Positions 1 through 11,529 are shown, counted from the stretch's first letter. The stretch is DNA of 64,000 bases from Blastomyces gilchristii SLH14081 (GCF_000003855.2 NW_003101647.1:325744-389743); one strand, 5' to 3'. Notes: generated by a model not told the origin, from the letters alone. Numbers and translations are program-made.

Positions 1-238
1 AAGGAAAACCTCTGTCATCGCACGTAAAAGTACACTCAAGAATATTTTCTCAATTCCGAATTTCTTTCCCTTTTCTGAATTCTGACTGACTCTTTTCTCC
101 CCCAAAAACCTCCAGGGCTCCGAAAACTAGTCACGTGCTATATCTGACAGTAAAAAAAAACTTCCGCACCACAAAGCCTCATACTGACACAAGAAACACC
201 CACAGCCATACGCTTCAGGCGCCTTCTATGGAACGTCA
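1..238. other. Upstream region of TRM1
   Basis: No gene is seen. The stretch holds pyrimidine-rich, promoter-like sequence leading into the TRM1 reading frame. Confidence 0.5.
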
Positions 239-2941
239 ATGCACCAGTGCCTCTTCCCAAGAAACGCACGCACACGTATCCGCATAAATTCCGAATTTTT
301 GCTATGTTGGGCAACAAATTCAGCCCTCCCAACATCTACAACTCTCGGTCGTAGACTCCCGCCGCTCCTCCGCAACACACCCCACACTAATAACATCAAG
401 TGCTTCTCTACCGCGTTTCCGTCCCTCCACGGAGAGGAGAAGCTCCGTTCCAACTTTGAGTTGCGATTCCCCATGTTTCGGTGTAAACGTACATTCACGA
501 GCACGAGTGATAGTTCGACGATTGCCGCCGCCGCCATGACCCAGACGACTGTGCAGAACTCCAGCTCTCCCGCGCCGGCCGTGGAATCGGGTGTGGAACT
601 GAGTGCGGGGCAGATTTTACAGCACGAGGGGAAGGAGTATGTGGTGGTGAAAGAGGGTTTGGCGTATATACTTATACCGCGATCGCAAGGGGAAAGGCAA
701 GTGCGGGATGGGACGGCGGCGCATGGAGTAGTGGGATCAGGGGAGGAGGAGAAGGTGACGGCCGTTGAGGTGGATGCGGAGTCGCAACGAGAAGGGAAGA
801 AACAGCAGGGGAAACAGCAGCAGCAACAGCGGCAGCAAGAGGCCCAGTCTGTCTTCTACAACCCGATTCAGCAGTTCAATCGCGACTTGAGCGTTTTGGC
901 GATCCGCGCGTATGGGGAGCATGCGATTCTGGTGAAAAAGGAGAAGATGGAGAAGGCGGCGCTAAATAAGAAGGGGTCGAAAGGGAGGAAGAGGAAGAGA
1001 GGGGTTACGGATGTTGGGGGAAGGGGCGTGGAAGGGGGGAGTAAAGCGGAAGGGGAGGACGGGGAGAAGGGGAGTGCTCTTGAGAACGGCGTTCAGGCGG
1101 ATCAACAAGATACAACTACAACTGCAACCACATCTACAACAGAGCAAACTAGGGTCCCCTCCTTTTCCATCCTCGATGCTCTCTCTGCAACCGGTCTCCG
1201 CGCCCTCCGCTACGCGAAGGAAATCCCCTTCACAACCCGCATCGTCGCCAACGACCTCTCCCCCGACGCGATCGAGTCCATGAAGTTGAACATTAAGCAC
1301 AATGGCGTCGGGGACGTTGTCGTACCCAACACCGGTGATGCCTGTGCGTACATGTATAGCATCCTCCGTGGACCCAGGATCAAGGACAGCAATAATTTTG
1401 GAAAATTTGACGTCGTTGATCTTGATCCCTACGGCACCGCGGCGCCGTTCCTGGACGCTGCCATCCAGGCCATCACCGATGGCGGTCTGCTGTGCGTAAC
1501 ATGCACAGATGCAAGCGTGTTTGCCTCCAACGGCTATCCCGAGAAAACTTACGCACTATATGGCGGCATACCCTTCAAAGGCCCGCAGTCACACGAAGCC
1601 GGCCTCCGACTCATCCTACACGCAATCGCAAGCTCAGGCGCCAAGTATGGCCTAGCCATCGAACCCCTCCTCTCCCTCTCTATCGATTTCTATGCAAGGG
1701 TCTTCGTCCGTGTCCACCGCTCACCGGCAGAGGTGAAATTCACAGCTGGGAAGTCTATGGTTGTATATAACTGCGATAACGGCTGCGGGGCATGGAAGAC
1801 GCAGCCTCTCGCTGTGAATAGATGTAGGACTGATAGGAAGGGAAACCCCTACTATCACCATGGCTTCGCGCAGGGACCAGCTACGGCACCTACATGCGAG
1901 CACTGCGGATTTAAGACTCACCTTGCTGGCCCCATGTGGGCGGGCCCGTTGCACAACAACATCTTTATCCAGCGGATTTTGGATCTACTTCCCGGCGCAG
2001 ATAAGGAGACATACCCCACCGTGGGGAGAATCGAGGGGATGCTTTCAACCGCGTTAGAGGAGGATTTGGATATGGAAGGATCCTCATGCGAAACTACCCC
2101 CGCTCCTGACTCTGATAACTCTGCTGTTGTTATTCCAGAGACTACCACGAACGGGAAAGAAAAAGACGCACCGTCTCTCATAATCCCCCGCACTGACCCG
2201 GCCAAACTCGACCCTCATCCCTTTTTCTTCATGCCCAGTTACGTCTGCAAAGTCGTGCACACCCAAACAATCTCCGAAGACTGTCTGCGCGGCGCCCTGC
2301 GCCACCTGGGCTACAAATCCAGTCGCAGCCATACGAAGGCCGGCTCCGTGCGAACGGACGCGCCGTGGAACGTCATTTGGGAAATTATACGTGAGTGGGT
2401 GAGGCAGAAGTGCCCCGTTAAGGAGGGCAGTATTCGGGAGGGGACGGCGGGGATGGGAATTATGAGGCGGAAGAGGGATGTTGACGGTGATGGCGAGAGC
2501 CGTGTGGATGACGATGCGGGAGCGAAGCTGAGAGGGCTGAAGCGGGATGTGCTAGCGGCGGTAGAAGGGTCGAGGGAGGTCTCCGATCTGATCATGAGGA
2601 TTGAATCTGCCTTGTATCGTGCTGGTACCGGACCCAAAAGGGCCGATGACAAGCGCAAAAATGGAGCCGAGTGTGGTAGTACTCCTCCTCCCAAGAGTGA
2701 AAAAGCCACTCCGGAGAATCAACAACATCAACGACGTGCTTCACCCCGAAGAAGAAGCCCCAGACGGTCACGTTCTCCATCCCCCAGAAGCCCGGATCCA
2801 AGCACATTGAAAATCGTGTTTGATGAGGCTCTGGGTAGGACCGTGCTCGCGGCGCATCGGAGCAAGAGACTGACGCGGTATCAGATGAATCCGAGGGCGA
2901 ATTGGGGGCCAATGAATAGGGCGTCGAGGGGTGGGAAGTGA
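239..2941 (+). CDS. TRM1: tRNA (guanine26-N2)-dimethyltransferase
   Basis: Enzyme that dimethylates G26 of tRNAs using S-adenosylmethionine. The single exon is open for 900 codons. The SAM-binding motif DALSATGLRALRY lies near residue 313 and the catalytic-type motif DLDPYGTAAPF near residue 395. A C-terminal zinc-binding cluster (CDNGCGAW followed by CEHCGF) and a basic Arg/Ser-rich tail near residues 840-860 follow. A low-complexity insertion (Lys/Gln-rich, then Glu/Gly-rich) separates the N-terminal part from the methyltransferase core. Three in-frame starts are plausible: 239, 473 and 536. The segment from 473 (MFRCKRTFTSTS) looks like a mitochondrial presequence, whereas 536 (MTQTTVQ) would give the nuclear form; yeast Trm1 is known to be dual-targeted by alternative starts. 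It is convergent with the next gene. Confidence 0.93.
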   Translation: MHQCLFPRNARTRIRINSEFLLCWATNSALPTSTTLGRRLPPLLRNTPHTNNIKCFSTAFPSLHGEEKLRSNFELRFPMFRCKRTFTSTSDSSTIAAAAMTQTTVQNSSSPAPAVESGVELSAGQILQHEGKEYVVVKEGLAYILIPRSQGERQVRDGTAAHGVVGSGEEEKVTAVEVDAESQREGKKQQGKQQQQQRQQEAQSVFYNPIQQFNRDLSVLAIRAYGEHAILVKKEKMEKAALNKKGSKGRKRKRGVTDVGGRGVEGGSKAEGEDGEKGSALENGVQADQQDTTTTATTSTTEQTRVPSFSILDALSATGLRALRYAKEIPFTTRIVANDLSPDAIESMKLNIKHNGVGDVVVPNTGDACAYMYSILRGPRIKDSNNFGKFDVVDLDPYGTAAPFLDAAIQAITDGGLLCVTCTDASVFASNGYPEKTYALYGGIPFKGPQSHEAGLRLILHAIASSGAKYGLAIEPLLSLSIDFYARVFVRVHRSPAEVKFTAGKSMVVYNCDNGCGAWKTQPLAVNRCRTDRKGNPYYHHGFAQGPATAPTCEHCGFKTHLAGPMWAGPLHNNIFIQRILDLLPGADKETYPTVGRIEGMLSTALEEDLDMEGSSCETTPAPDSDNSAVVIPETTTNGKEKDAPSLIIPRTDPAKLDPHPFFFMPSYVCKVVHTQTISEDCLRGALRHLGYKSSRSHTKAGSVRTDAPWNVIWEIIREWVRQKCPVKEGSIREGTAGMGIMRRKRDVDGDGESRVDDDAGAKLRGLKRDVLAAVEGSREVSDLIMRIESALYRAGTGPKRADDKRKNGAECGSTPPPKSEKATPENQQHQRRASPRRRSPRRSRSPSPRSPDPSTLKIVFDEALGRTVLAAHRSKRLTRYQMNPRANWGPMNRASRGGK

Positions 2942-3223
2942 AAAATTTTACGTCATTGTATTTGGCTTTGTGTATCATTTAATACACGCCCAATCCCCTG
3001 GATTTCTAGAGGAAAAAGCGGCAGTATGCTTCTGGTATCAGATAAGCAATGCATTTGCATGCATATGCAACTCCTTCATATATGAATTGAATCTATACAT
3101 GCATCATACTCCCTCTATACCTTAAGAATAACAAAGCATTTTAACCAAGACGTAAAAATAAATACCCATTTCCTCTTATCCCTCAATCCCAGGAAATACA
3201 TGCAGGCCACAAAATTCCACCCC
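2942..3223. other. Intergenic region between convergent TRM1 and LEU2
   Basis: About 280 bp between two convergent stop codons. It is AT-rich and probably carries both 3' UTRs. No gene is seen. Confidence 0.5.
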
Positions 3224-4594
3224 CTACGAACCGCCATTCTTCTTGATACATTCGACGATCGCATCCCCAACCTCCGCCGTTTTTGCCTTCCCACCCAAAT
3301 CCGGAGTGCGAACCCCCGACTCCAGCACAGCGGACACAGCCTGCTCAATCAACTGAGCCTCGGCCTCCATGTGGAACGAATAGCGGAACATCATCGCCAC
3401 GCACAGGATCATGGCGACGGGGTTCGCTTTGCTTTGGCCGGCGATGCTATATTTGAGAACAGAGGGGATCAGCGTCCATCCACTTATCCTCCTTTCTTCT
3501 TTCATTCTTTCTTCTTGCCCTATCTACTTCCTGCTTTTTATATAAGCCAATGTCAAGAGGGGGGCCCCGGGGGGGGGGGGGGGGAATACATACTCCGGCG
3601 CCGAGCCATGCGTCGGCTCATACAACCCCTTCAGACCCTCCTTCCCATCTTCCCCGGGCACGCCACTCAAGCTCGCACTAGGCAGCACGCCCAAGCTGCC
3701 CACAATCGACCCAGCCTGGTCCGACAACATGTCGCCAAAGGTATTATCCGCCAGCAGCACGCCGTTCAGCACGCGCGGCTTGGTAGCCATGAGCAGCGAG
3801 GCGCTGTCGGCGAGCTGGTGGGTGAGTTTGAGCTGGGGGAATTCGGTGGCGATGGTTTCGGTGACGACGCGGCGCCAGAGGCGCGAGGAGGCGAGCACGT
3901 TGGCTTTGTCGAGGGAGATTATGGGGGAGGGGGTTGTTGGAGAAGGTTGGGCTTTTGTGGTGCATGGCCAGGTAGGCGGCCAGGCGGGCGATGCGGGAGA
4001 CTTCGGGGGCGCTGTAGCCCCATTCGTCCATTGCTGGGTAGATTAGTATATAAATAACTATATAACTAATATAACAGGGGAAAGAAAAAAATATATATAA
4101 TATATTTAATTACCATAATCCCTCTCCTCCACCTTCTTCCCAAAATACGCCCCGCCACAATTCTCCCTGAGCACCAAAAACTCCACCCCTTCGACCACCT
4201 CCTCCTTGAACGGACTAAACTCCCTCGTCACCGCCCTGCATGGCGATATACACGGCCGCAGGTTCCCATATACATTCATCGCCTTGCGCAGCTGCAGCAG
4301 GCCCCCCTCCGGCCCCTCCAGGCCGCGACGGACTCTGTCCCATTTTGGCCCGCCGACAGACGCGAACAGGACCGCATCGGAGTCTAGGGCGGCTTGGATG
4401 ACAGCGTCCGTTACGGGGGTACCGTGGGCGTCGATGCTGCAGCCGCCTATTAGCTCGGTGCGGAGGGTGAAGGTGCGTGTCTGGGAGGAGAAGGCGGAAA
4501 GGACTTTGAGGGCTTCGGCGGTGATTTCGGGGCCGATGCCGTCGCCGGGCAGGACGAGGATTTTGTGGGTGGTCATCTCTGGTGTGTCGGGCAT
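3224..4594 (-). CDS. LEU2: 3-isopropylmalate dehydrogenase (frameshift in exon 2)
   Basis: Leucine-biosynthesis enzyme that oxidatively decarboxylates 3-isopropylmalate. Three exons fit on the minus strand: 4594-4114, 4033-3594 and 3446-3224, with introns starting GTAATT and GTATGT. Seen motifs: N-terminal [58 protein letters not shown] and [11 protein letters not shown] followed by IAGQSKANP. The spliced length is 1144 nt, one base too long. The frame changes between AMHHK and IISLDKANV, at G runs around 3923-3934 on the plus strand. With one base removed the protein would be about 380 residues, close to family length. Intron 2 contains a run of about 16 C on the coding strand. A second start at 4576 (MTTHKILV) looks more conserved than 4594. 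Confidence 0.9.
3559..3584. repeat. Homopolymer G/C tract inside LEU2 intron 2
   Basis: GGGGCCCC followed by an uninterrupted G run on the plus strand, within the 147-bp intron 3447-3593. Such runs are prone to sequencing error, and the true intron length may differ. Confidence 0.8.
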
Positions 4595-4595
4595 C

Positions 4596-4649
<54 letters not shown>

Positions 4650-5420
4650 GAGGAATTCATGACAAAAGAGGGGAATAGGGGGCTGAGACGGAAGAGGAAA
4701 AGAAAATTTTGAGATGGAATCTCTCGGCCAGAAGCGGACTTCGCCGTTCCTTTTATTCCATGTTTTTTTACGCAGATATTCGGCGGGGTTAGATTTTGAT
4801 TGCGGGGCAGGCGGCTATGGACTGGATTCGCACCGGCGCAGGGAATTTTTTGTTAGCTGGCTGCAGCTTCGGCATTGGCTCTGTCTGCCGTGATTCATTC
4901 GGCATCCCGCTCGGTAATCATCCATATGTATACGCAGTATATGCTGTGCTGTGCTGTAACCGGGTGGATGACAGCCAGTGGGGTGTATGTTGGAAAAAGG
5001 GAGTAATTCACATCGTCAATTGGTGTTAATTCAGATGTTTTATTTCTCCTTTCCATGCTGCTCTGTCTGTTTAAACTCCTGAGATGTTTTTCTGCGTTTT
5101 TGTGATTGCCGGCGTTGGATGTTCGTTCTGTCACTTTCGGCGAAACACGATTGCTCCGATATCGCATCAGTGGGAATGCCGAGCCAGGGGGAGGGGATAT
5201 TGAGGTTGCAAGAAAACGATGGGGAAGGCGAATATCTACAAGAGTGATTTAGTTGGGTAATTTGGTCTCAATTGTATGTTAATTTCCTCTCATATTCCAA
5301 GGGAAATACTTCCATTGAGAAACGTCTATTATTCTAGTAGCTAGCTACCTCCCAAAAATGGTGTATTTATCTATACGAACTACACAGACATGAAATGCAA
5401 AATCATATCCCATCCCCAAA
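4595..5420. other. LEU2 upstream region and intergenic space
   Basis: About 825 bp between the LEU2 start and the 3' end of the next gene. Apart from the microsatellite next to LEU2, no gene, tRNA or clear regulatory site was recognised. Confidence 0.5.
4596..4646. repeat. Compound (TA)8-(TG)n microsatellite next to the LEU2 start
   Basis: TA repeats at 4596-4611 run directly into TG repeats to about 4646. The tract abuts the upstream ATG of LEU2 (4594), so it would sit in the 5' UTR or core promoter of that minus-strand gene. Confidence 0.95.
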
Positions 5421-6572
5421 TCATTTCAACCCCATAACCCACCCTAACAACGGCACCTCTCTATATATATTATCCCATCCCTTTGCCTCCCACCCCCTTC
5501 CCACTCCCCCCTGCCCCAAAATCCCCAATCCACCAGCCAACCACAACCCAACCCCAGCCACCGAAACCCCAATAACAGCCCGTCTAACCCTCCTCGACCT
5601 CTTCCTCCACTCCAACGACCCCAAAAACCCCCCACCGGCCCCTTTACTCTTCCCCTTCCCCGTCCCCTTCCCCGTCTCCGTCATTTCCTGCCTATAGCCC
5701 ATCCACCACGCCCACCCCCCGACAACATGCCACACACCCACCCCAACCAGCGCCGCATACCAGCCGCGCATAATCCACGGCGCCCGCGCAATCCCATGCG
5801 CCACAAACCCCAGCCCAACCCCAGAGCTGCCCCCGTCCACCACCACCGGCACAACGCGGTTGACCAGCACGTGCGACCCGAGCAGCGGCAGCAGCAGGTA
5901 GCCCAGCCAGGCCTGGGCGCTGGGCCGTCTCCAGTGACCCGAGGCGCGGAGCTCGTGGCGCTGGGCGCGGGTTTCGGCGCCGTAGAGGCGGGCGCGGCGG
6001 CGGGCGCGGAGGATGCGGAGGGCGACTCCTGAGGCGAGGTGGGTGACGATGGGGAGCGTGAGAAGGAGGGGTTCGAGGGCGGGGGATTGGTAGAAGGGGC
6101 GGGTGAGGAGGAGATAGGGTTCGGAGGCTGAGATGGAGTTGGTGAGGAGGGGGAGTAGGGAGGTGTTTGTGAAGTGCATGGTTAGGAAGAGGGTGGGCGG
6201 GTAGGTGGATGTTCGCTGGAGGGTTGAGACTATATTTTTGTTGGAAACGTTTCATTTTTTTTTTTCCCGAGTGGTGATAAGGAGGTAAGGAGGTAAATAG
6301 AGAGGATATAGCGTACGCCAGTATTCCCAACCCTTTCCACTTAGCCCTACATGTCGAACTGGGCTACTTCTGTGCTTGCTTTCGCTTTCATAGCTGCGTG
6401 TTTCTGAGGATTTGCGGGAGGAGGAGATGTTGGGGGAGTATCCGCCCTGTTCCAGGTCCGGGGTCCAGTCGAGAGGTGACGGGTCGAGTTCCTGCAGAGG
6501 ATCTACGAACGAGTCTTCAGTTTCAGACGGGCGTCGTCGTCGTTGGCCGTGTGGTTGGTGTTGTCCATCCAT
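5421..6572 (-). CDS. MCP1: MCP1-like DUF1691 mitochondrial membrane protein
   Basis: Likely a homologue of yeast Mcp1, a mitochondrial outer-membrane protein that suppresses loss of the ER-mitochondria tether; assignment by motif recall. Two exons fit: 6572-6317 and 6229-5421, joined through a GTACGC...TATAG intron so that EYW continues into LSTLQRTSTYPP. The total of 1065 nt gives 354 residues. The N-terminal 75 residues are polar and probably disordered. The rest is strongly hydrophobic with several membrane segments, and carries HFTNTSLLPLL, PYLLLTRPFYQSP, HLASGVALRI and LLLPLLGSHVLVNR, typical of the two DUF1691 repeats. A Gly/Lys-rich loop lies near residue 270. The start at 6572 (MDGQHQPHG) is the first Met that gives a plausible N-terminus. 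Confidence 0.78.
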
Positions 6573-7027
6573 AGGAATGTTATGACATGGAACGGCCAGA
6601 GATGTCGGTGGTAATAAATAGTAGATTGACCAATATCTACAAGCGGCTTTATTTGGCGTAAATAAGGCAATGTATATCGGGTTATAACTTGAAATATAGT
6701 TAGTTAACAATTGAAGAGTAGAATAAACTACCAGCTTGGCTCTAATAAAGGAAGAGAAGAAGAGAAGAAGAATAGTTGAAGGTAGAAGCTTGGCTTTCCC
6801 CCGAATATGTTCACCGCCTTTGTTCTCAGCGGCAGAATACGCTGATATTAGATACATAAACATTGCACAGCATCCATCTACCTCGCGATAATATCAGTTC
6901 TATACCTAGCTGAAGGTCCAAAACAAACACTACATCATGCCATCCTGACCTCCCGCAAACAATAATATCCAGCCAGGGAAAGAAAAAAAAAAAGAAATAA
7001 AAAACACCTCCCTCAAACCTCCCAAAA
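6573..7027. other. Bidirectional promoter region
   Basis: About 455 bp between the divergent MCP1-like and zinc-finger genes. It is AT-rich and no other gene is seen. Confidence 0.5.
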
Positions 7028-7763
7028 ATGCCTCCAGTCCGTCCCCCCCCGCTCCTCCCCCTTCAACCCCCATCAATATAATATACACAACCTTGGAAAC
7101 ACACCCACTGACCCCTCTTCCCCCCAGCAGCGCGCCTTCACAAACCCAGCCCCCAAAACTGAATCCGCCCGCAACGCCCTAACCGCCTTCACCTGCACCC
7201 TCTGCAACAAATCCTACTCGCGCCACCCGGAGTACGAAGCGCACATCGGCTCCTATGACCACCAGCACCGTAAGCGGCTGCGCGATCTGAAGCAGCTGTC
7301 GCGCGACCCGCTGGCGGCGGAGAGGGCGCGGAGGGAGGAGCGGAAGAGGGATGAGGAGGCGGGGATTGTGAGGGTGGAGGTCTCGGGGGGTGGTGGTGGT
7401 GGTGGTGGGATTGGTGGTGGCAGTGCGGGCACGGGAGGAGGGTTTAAGAAGGGCGGGTTTAAGAGTTCGTTTACGGCTGTTGGGGGTGGGGTGGGGAAGG
7501 GGGTTGGGAAGAAGAATCCGTTGGGAGAAGAGGAGGAGGAGGGCGAGAAGGAGGGGCCCCAGGAGGGGGGGAGAGGTCGGGGTACCACCGCTTCGATTGG
7601 TAAAGGTGAATCGTTGGCTGCGAGGCGAGGGGATGCGGATGCGGATGCGGATGCGGAGAGTGAGACGGATGAGGAGGTGGAGGTCGGTGGGTATTATGAC
7701 CCGAGGAGACCGACGGGGTGTTTTGCGGGATGCGCTGGGGTGGGGATTGTTCCGGCTGTATGA
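7028..7763 (+). CDS. C2H2 zinc-finger protein (GPATCH8/ZNF804-like zinc finger)
   Basis: The main exon (7128-7763) is open for over 210 codons. It encodes a C2H2 finger, CTLCNKSYSRHPEYEAHIGS followed by YDHQHRKRLRDLKQ, a layout seen in fungal relatives of the animal GPATCH8/ZNF804 finger. A basic helical segment (AAERARREERKRDEE), Gly-rich and GGFKKGGFKSSF segments, an acidic run and a short Asp/Ala repeat (ADADADA, residues GDADADADAES) follow. The first exon is uncertain. ATG at 7028 gives only MPP before a possible GTCCGT donor, and the acceptor CCCCCAG at 7127 then keeps phase 0 with a CTGAC branch-like site. The 5' splice site is weak, so the N-terminus is tentative. Function is not known; nucleic-acid binding is inferred. 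Confidence 0.65.
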
Positions 7764-8085
7764 AATGTGGGATATGGGTATGGATGTGGTGTAGTGTTTT
7801 CGATTTTTTCATGCGTTTTCTGGATTACTGGGTGTTTATGGATGGAATGGGATGGGATATATAGATATATATGGATGATATTATGTCGGCGTTACATAAA
7901 TGGACGGGATAATTCTGCCTAAACTAAGACCACATACCTAATAATATACTTCCTTTCTAAGATGGTCATGTTCTCCTTCCCTCCCAAAGAATCGTTGCCA
8001 TGCGCATGTCTGCTATACATATATCTAAACCTATATTTCCACACTTTGCGACTCAACCACTCAGGTGAAACCCGGCTCATAACTA
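7764..8085. other. Intergenic region between convergent genes
   Basis: About 320 bp of 3' flanking sequence between the zinc-finger and GH43 stop codons. No gene is seen. Confidence 0.5.
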
Positions 8086-9194
8086 CTAGTTACGTTCCAA
8101 CCTAATCCCGTCGACCCCCTCGTTCGTAATTTTGACAACCTCGATCTCCCCGTCGTCATTAAATTCCAATTTATCAATGCACACAACTCGATGGTCGCGC
8201 TCAGTATCAGTCGGAGACCGGCGATGGTAGACAATAAAATACTCGTCGTCGACATGGAAGATGCTATTATGGCCCGTGCTGGTGCCAATGGCTGGATCGC
8301 TGCTGAGTATCAACTTGGAGGGTCCGTCGAATGGGCCCATTGGGTTGTCGGCTTTGACGTATTTAACGGCATAGGAAGGGTCTCCCCATCTGTTTTAATC
8401 GTATATATATATATATATGGTTAAGCATGAAACGAAAGAGTAAAGAAGGGAGGGAAAAAAAAAAAAAAAAAAAAAAAAAATTATACTCACCCGCCGACAC
8501 TATAAAGAAAGTAATAAACGCCCTTCCTCTTCAGCATCCACGGACCCTCCACATACTCCTTATCAGGCGTCACTTCTACAAAATCCCCCTTAAACGACAC
8601 CATATCATCCGCCAGCTCCCCCACAACCGCATGTCCCCAGCCGCCCCAGTACAAATAATTCCTCCCCTCACCTTTCCCGCCCTCATTCCCATCCGAATCC
8701 ATAAACACCATCGCGTCAATAGGCTGGGCGCCAAATACATACTCCCCAATCAACGGCCCGCCCAGTACATCCGTAAAGGGCCCCGCCGGCGAGTGAGAAA
8801 CGGCAACCCCGATGCCGACCCCTTCGCCGGCAGAGTAGTAGAGATAGTAAGAGCCATCCTTGTGGCCGACTGTGGGGGCCCAGGCGGCACGGTTGGTGGT
8901 CCAAGGCACGTCAGCAAAGTCGAGGAGGCGGCCGGTGGGTTCCCAGGTGAGCAGGTCGTGGGAGACGAAGGCGTCGAAGAAGGTTTGGCTATCGAAGGCC
9001 GCGGAGTAGGTCGGGTAGAGGTAGTAGGCGCCCTCGTAGATGCGTAGTTCTGGGTCGGCGTACCAGCCTTCTATGATGGGGTTGCCGGTTTTGGTGCGCG
9101 GGGAGAGTTGGTGAGTGTTGGGGCGGGCGAGGGCGAGGGCGAGGACGAGGGAAAGGGGCATGCAGAGAAGGGGGATTAGGAGGAGGTTTAGCAT
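8086..9194 (-). CDS. Secreted glycoside hydrolase family 43 enzyme
   Basis: Five-bladed beta-propeller glycosidase, probably an arabinanase or beta-xylosidase acting on plant arabinan or xylan outside the cell; exact substrate not decidable here. Two exons: 9194-8491 and 8389-8086, total 1008 nt, 335 residues. The intron (GTGAGT...ACAG) keeps phase and joins YSVGG to WGDPSYAV. A hydrophobic signal peptide covers residues 1-23 (MLNLLLIPLLCMPLSLVLAL). GH43 features seen: WYADPELR with the presumed catalytic base Asp47, QPIDAMVF with the pKa-modulating Asp, and YVEGPWML with the presumed acid Glu. The start at 9194 gives the signal peptide directly. The ORF is intact. Confidence 0.88.
8455..8480. 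repeat. Poly(A)/poly(T) tract in GH43 intron
   Basis: A run of 26 A on the plus strand lies in the single intron of the GH43 gene, just downstream of its donor. A short TA repeat (8401-8418) lies near the acceptor side. Confidence 0.9.
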
Positions 9195-11398
9195 GGTGGA
9201 TGGATATACGTATATATTGTCGACACTTGCAGGGCGGAAGTGCATATGTATATGTGGAGGTGGTGTCCTTTTGGAAAGAAGCTGGTAAGGGGAATTGTCA
9301 AGGTATATAAGTGAAAAAGTACTTCAAGAAGACAAGGAGACGATAACCTTGAATTTGTCGCACATAGCCTGTATACGAGACAGTCTTTTTCAATGATGCC
9401 TAGGAGTCTAGGAATTCTGAAATTCAGGAATTTACCTGTCAAGCTTGGATGGATGATCTGGAGGATTTCAACCAGGAAGAGAGGAGATTGCCTGAGACGA
9501 GATATGTGTCTCTCGGTGCGTATAAACACAATAGTAGCATTCTAACAGGCTCCTTCCCGACTTTATATTAAGAGCTATAGCCTGCTGTAGGCTCTGGGAA
9601 GAAACGACCGGCGTCCTGCAATAACTGGGATGTATATAGGTGTGGTATATAGTAGTAAGGTATGCAATGGCAGGAATGCATAGTGTGAAGGTATCCCCTC
9701 CCGCAGTCTGCACTGTAAAATGCAAAATGCATGATTCAAGAGGAATAAATAAGAGCAACACCCGACTGGACTGGACTGGAGCATTCTGGGTTGCCATCCC
9801 ATCCCGCGAGTTAGAACTCAAGTCGGAACTCAGCGCATGCGGGGAAATAGATCTGAAGAGTAGAAAAAGACAAAAAAAGAGAAAAAGCAATGCTAGCTAT
9901 GATCTAAGGCAAGGTTGACTCCGTGTGACATTGCTCATCGCTTTGCCAGAGAGGAAAGTAATCCGTGTGGACATCGCGAGTGTTTTGTATTTTTAGTGTC
10001 GTCGCACTGACTCTGGGTGCATCCACGGGATATTTAAGTAGATAATATCTATCCTGTGCCATGCTGATGTTGCTCGGATGGAGTCTGGAATTGTGTGCAG
10101 CTGATATAGTTAATTATAATACCTGCGAAGATTTGCGGGATGTTGGACTTTGATATGAATCTTCTTCCGCACTTGAAATATTTATGTAGAGGTAGAGGGG
10201 GAGGGGGGAGGGGAAGGGGACCAATAAACTTGGCAGGTTGGATTGTTCAATGAGCTAATAATATATTGAATAGTTAATAAATAATATATTGAATAAATGA
10301 TAATAAGAATATAACAGGTTTAACCTTGACTGAAATCTTCTCTACAAATGAATGAGACATAATCCTTTGTCATAGACCTAAGCATGAAGATGTAAATGAT
10401 CTTTAGTTATGCAGTAAAATATTGAAATGCATCTTTCTTCTTGTCTCTTCTGATGCTTGATTAAGTGTTGGCATGAGAGGGGAAATCTGAAAATGAAAAA
10501 AATAAAAATAAAAAATAACAAATAACAATAACATAAATGTGCAATAATGAATGAACATTTGAAATACATATAATCTCTCTGCACAATACTAAAGTTCAGT
10601 CTTTGATATCAGCTTCTCAGAAGGCAATTAATTAATTAATTAATTTCTCATATTGACTCAAGCTAAGAAAAAGGAGCAAAAAAAAAAAAAGAATAAGAAA
10701 ATCGCCAGGTTGACATAACTATTCAACTCACATGTTGAACATTCTACATTCTTCAACCTGATATTATATCTTCTTACTTACACTGTACAAATAATAATAA
10801 TAATAATAATATGTTGGTGATGCTGTCTCTATCCAGTCCAGTTATGTTCAACCAACCAACCAATCAACTCATCAACCAATCATCATTAATCAGCCTTCAA
10901 CTTTTTCTTCAGTGCAACCATCAACCATCAACCATCAACAATCAACAATCAACAATCAACCTCATCACCAACCACCAAATCACTAAGTTACTTACTCTGT
11001 ATTGACCAGACACTGCAAATAATAATCTGCATTGAGAGAGGAGTCTGAGAACTAATTAGTGAGATCTGATTTCAAACCCCCCCCTCTTTCTGGCCTCCTC
11101 TTTCATCACTTTCTTTGGTAGAAGAGTGGGCTCTGAAACTGAAACTGATGCTCTCATTCAACACAGTCAGTTCAACACTACAAATATCATTTCATTCTCT
11201 TGTGTCTCTGATTGAAAACAAAATCCTGAACAGACGGCACCTACTGGCTTCAGCTCTCATCTATCTCCATCCATTCTTTCTTCTCATCTATCTGAGCTCT
11301 ACCATCTATCCCCTTCTATTCTTCTAATTCTCATCTCATTTGCATTTGTTATAATTAATTATATATACATCTACACGCTCGATTATATATTATATATC
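9195..11398. other. Long intergenic region
   Basis: 2.2 kb between the divergent GH43 and Myb-like genes. Short open frames here have no recognisable domains and look fortuitous. It contains simple repeats: AATT units near 10626-10645, TAA units near 10790-10811 and a CAACCAT/CAACAAT 7-mer array near 10916-10961. No tRNA or mobile element was recognised. Confidence 0.5.
10916..10961. repeat. 7-mer tandem array (CAACCAT/CAACAAT)
   Basis: Several consecutive 7-bp units of CAACCAT and CAACAAT type, in the region upstream of the Myb-like gene. Simple-sequence expansion. Confidence 0.8.
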
Positions 11399-11497
11399 AT
11401 GCCAACTCTACCATCCCGCCCCGACGAGGAGCCGCAGCAGCGGGGTCCCTGGTCTAGCTCTCCTGCTCCTGCCCCTGAGAATATCAGCAGCAACGAA

Positions 11498-11529
<32 letters not shown>

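Noticed and set aside
7253..7588. Proline-rich minus-strand open frame
   Set aside because: It is the complement of the Gly-rich part of the zinc-finger gene, whose frame has the recognisable domain.
9188..9890. Minus-strand open frames upstream of GH43
   Set aside because: No domain, no start context or intron pattern; they overlap promoter sequence of the GH43 gene.
10900..10980. Possible CRISPR-like or regulatory array
   Set aside because: The units are 7-bp simple repeats without spacers in a eukaryotic genome.
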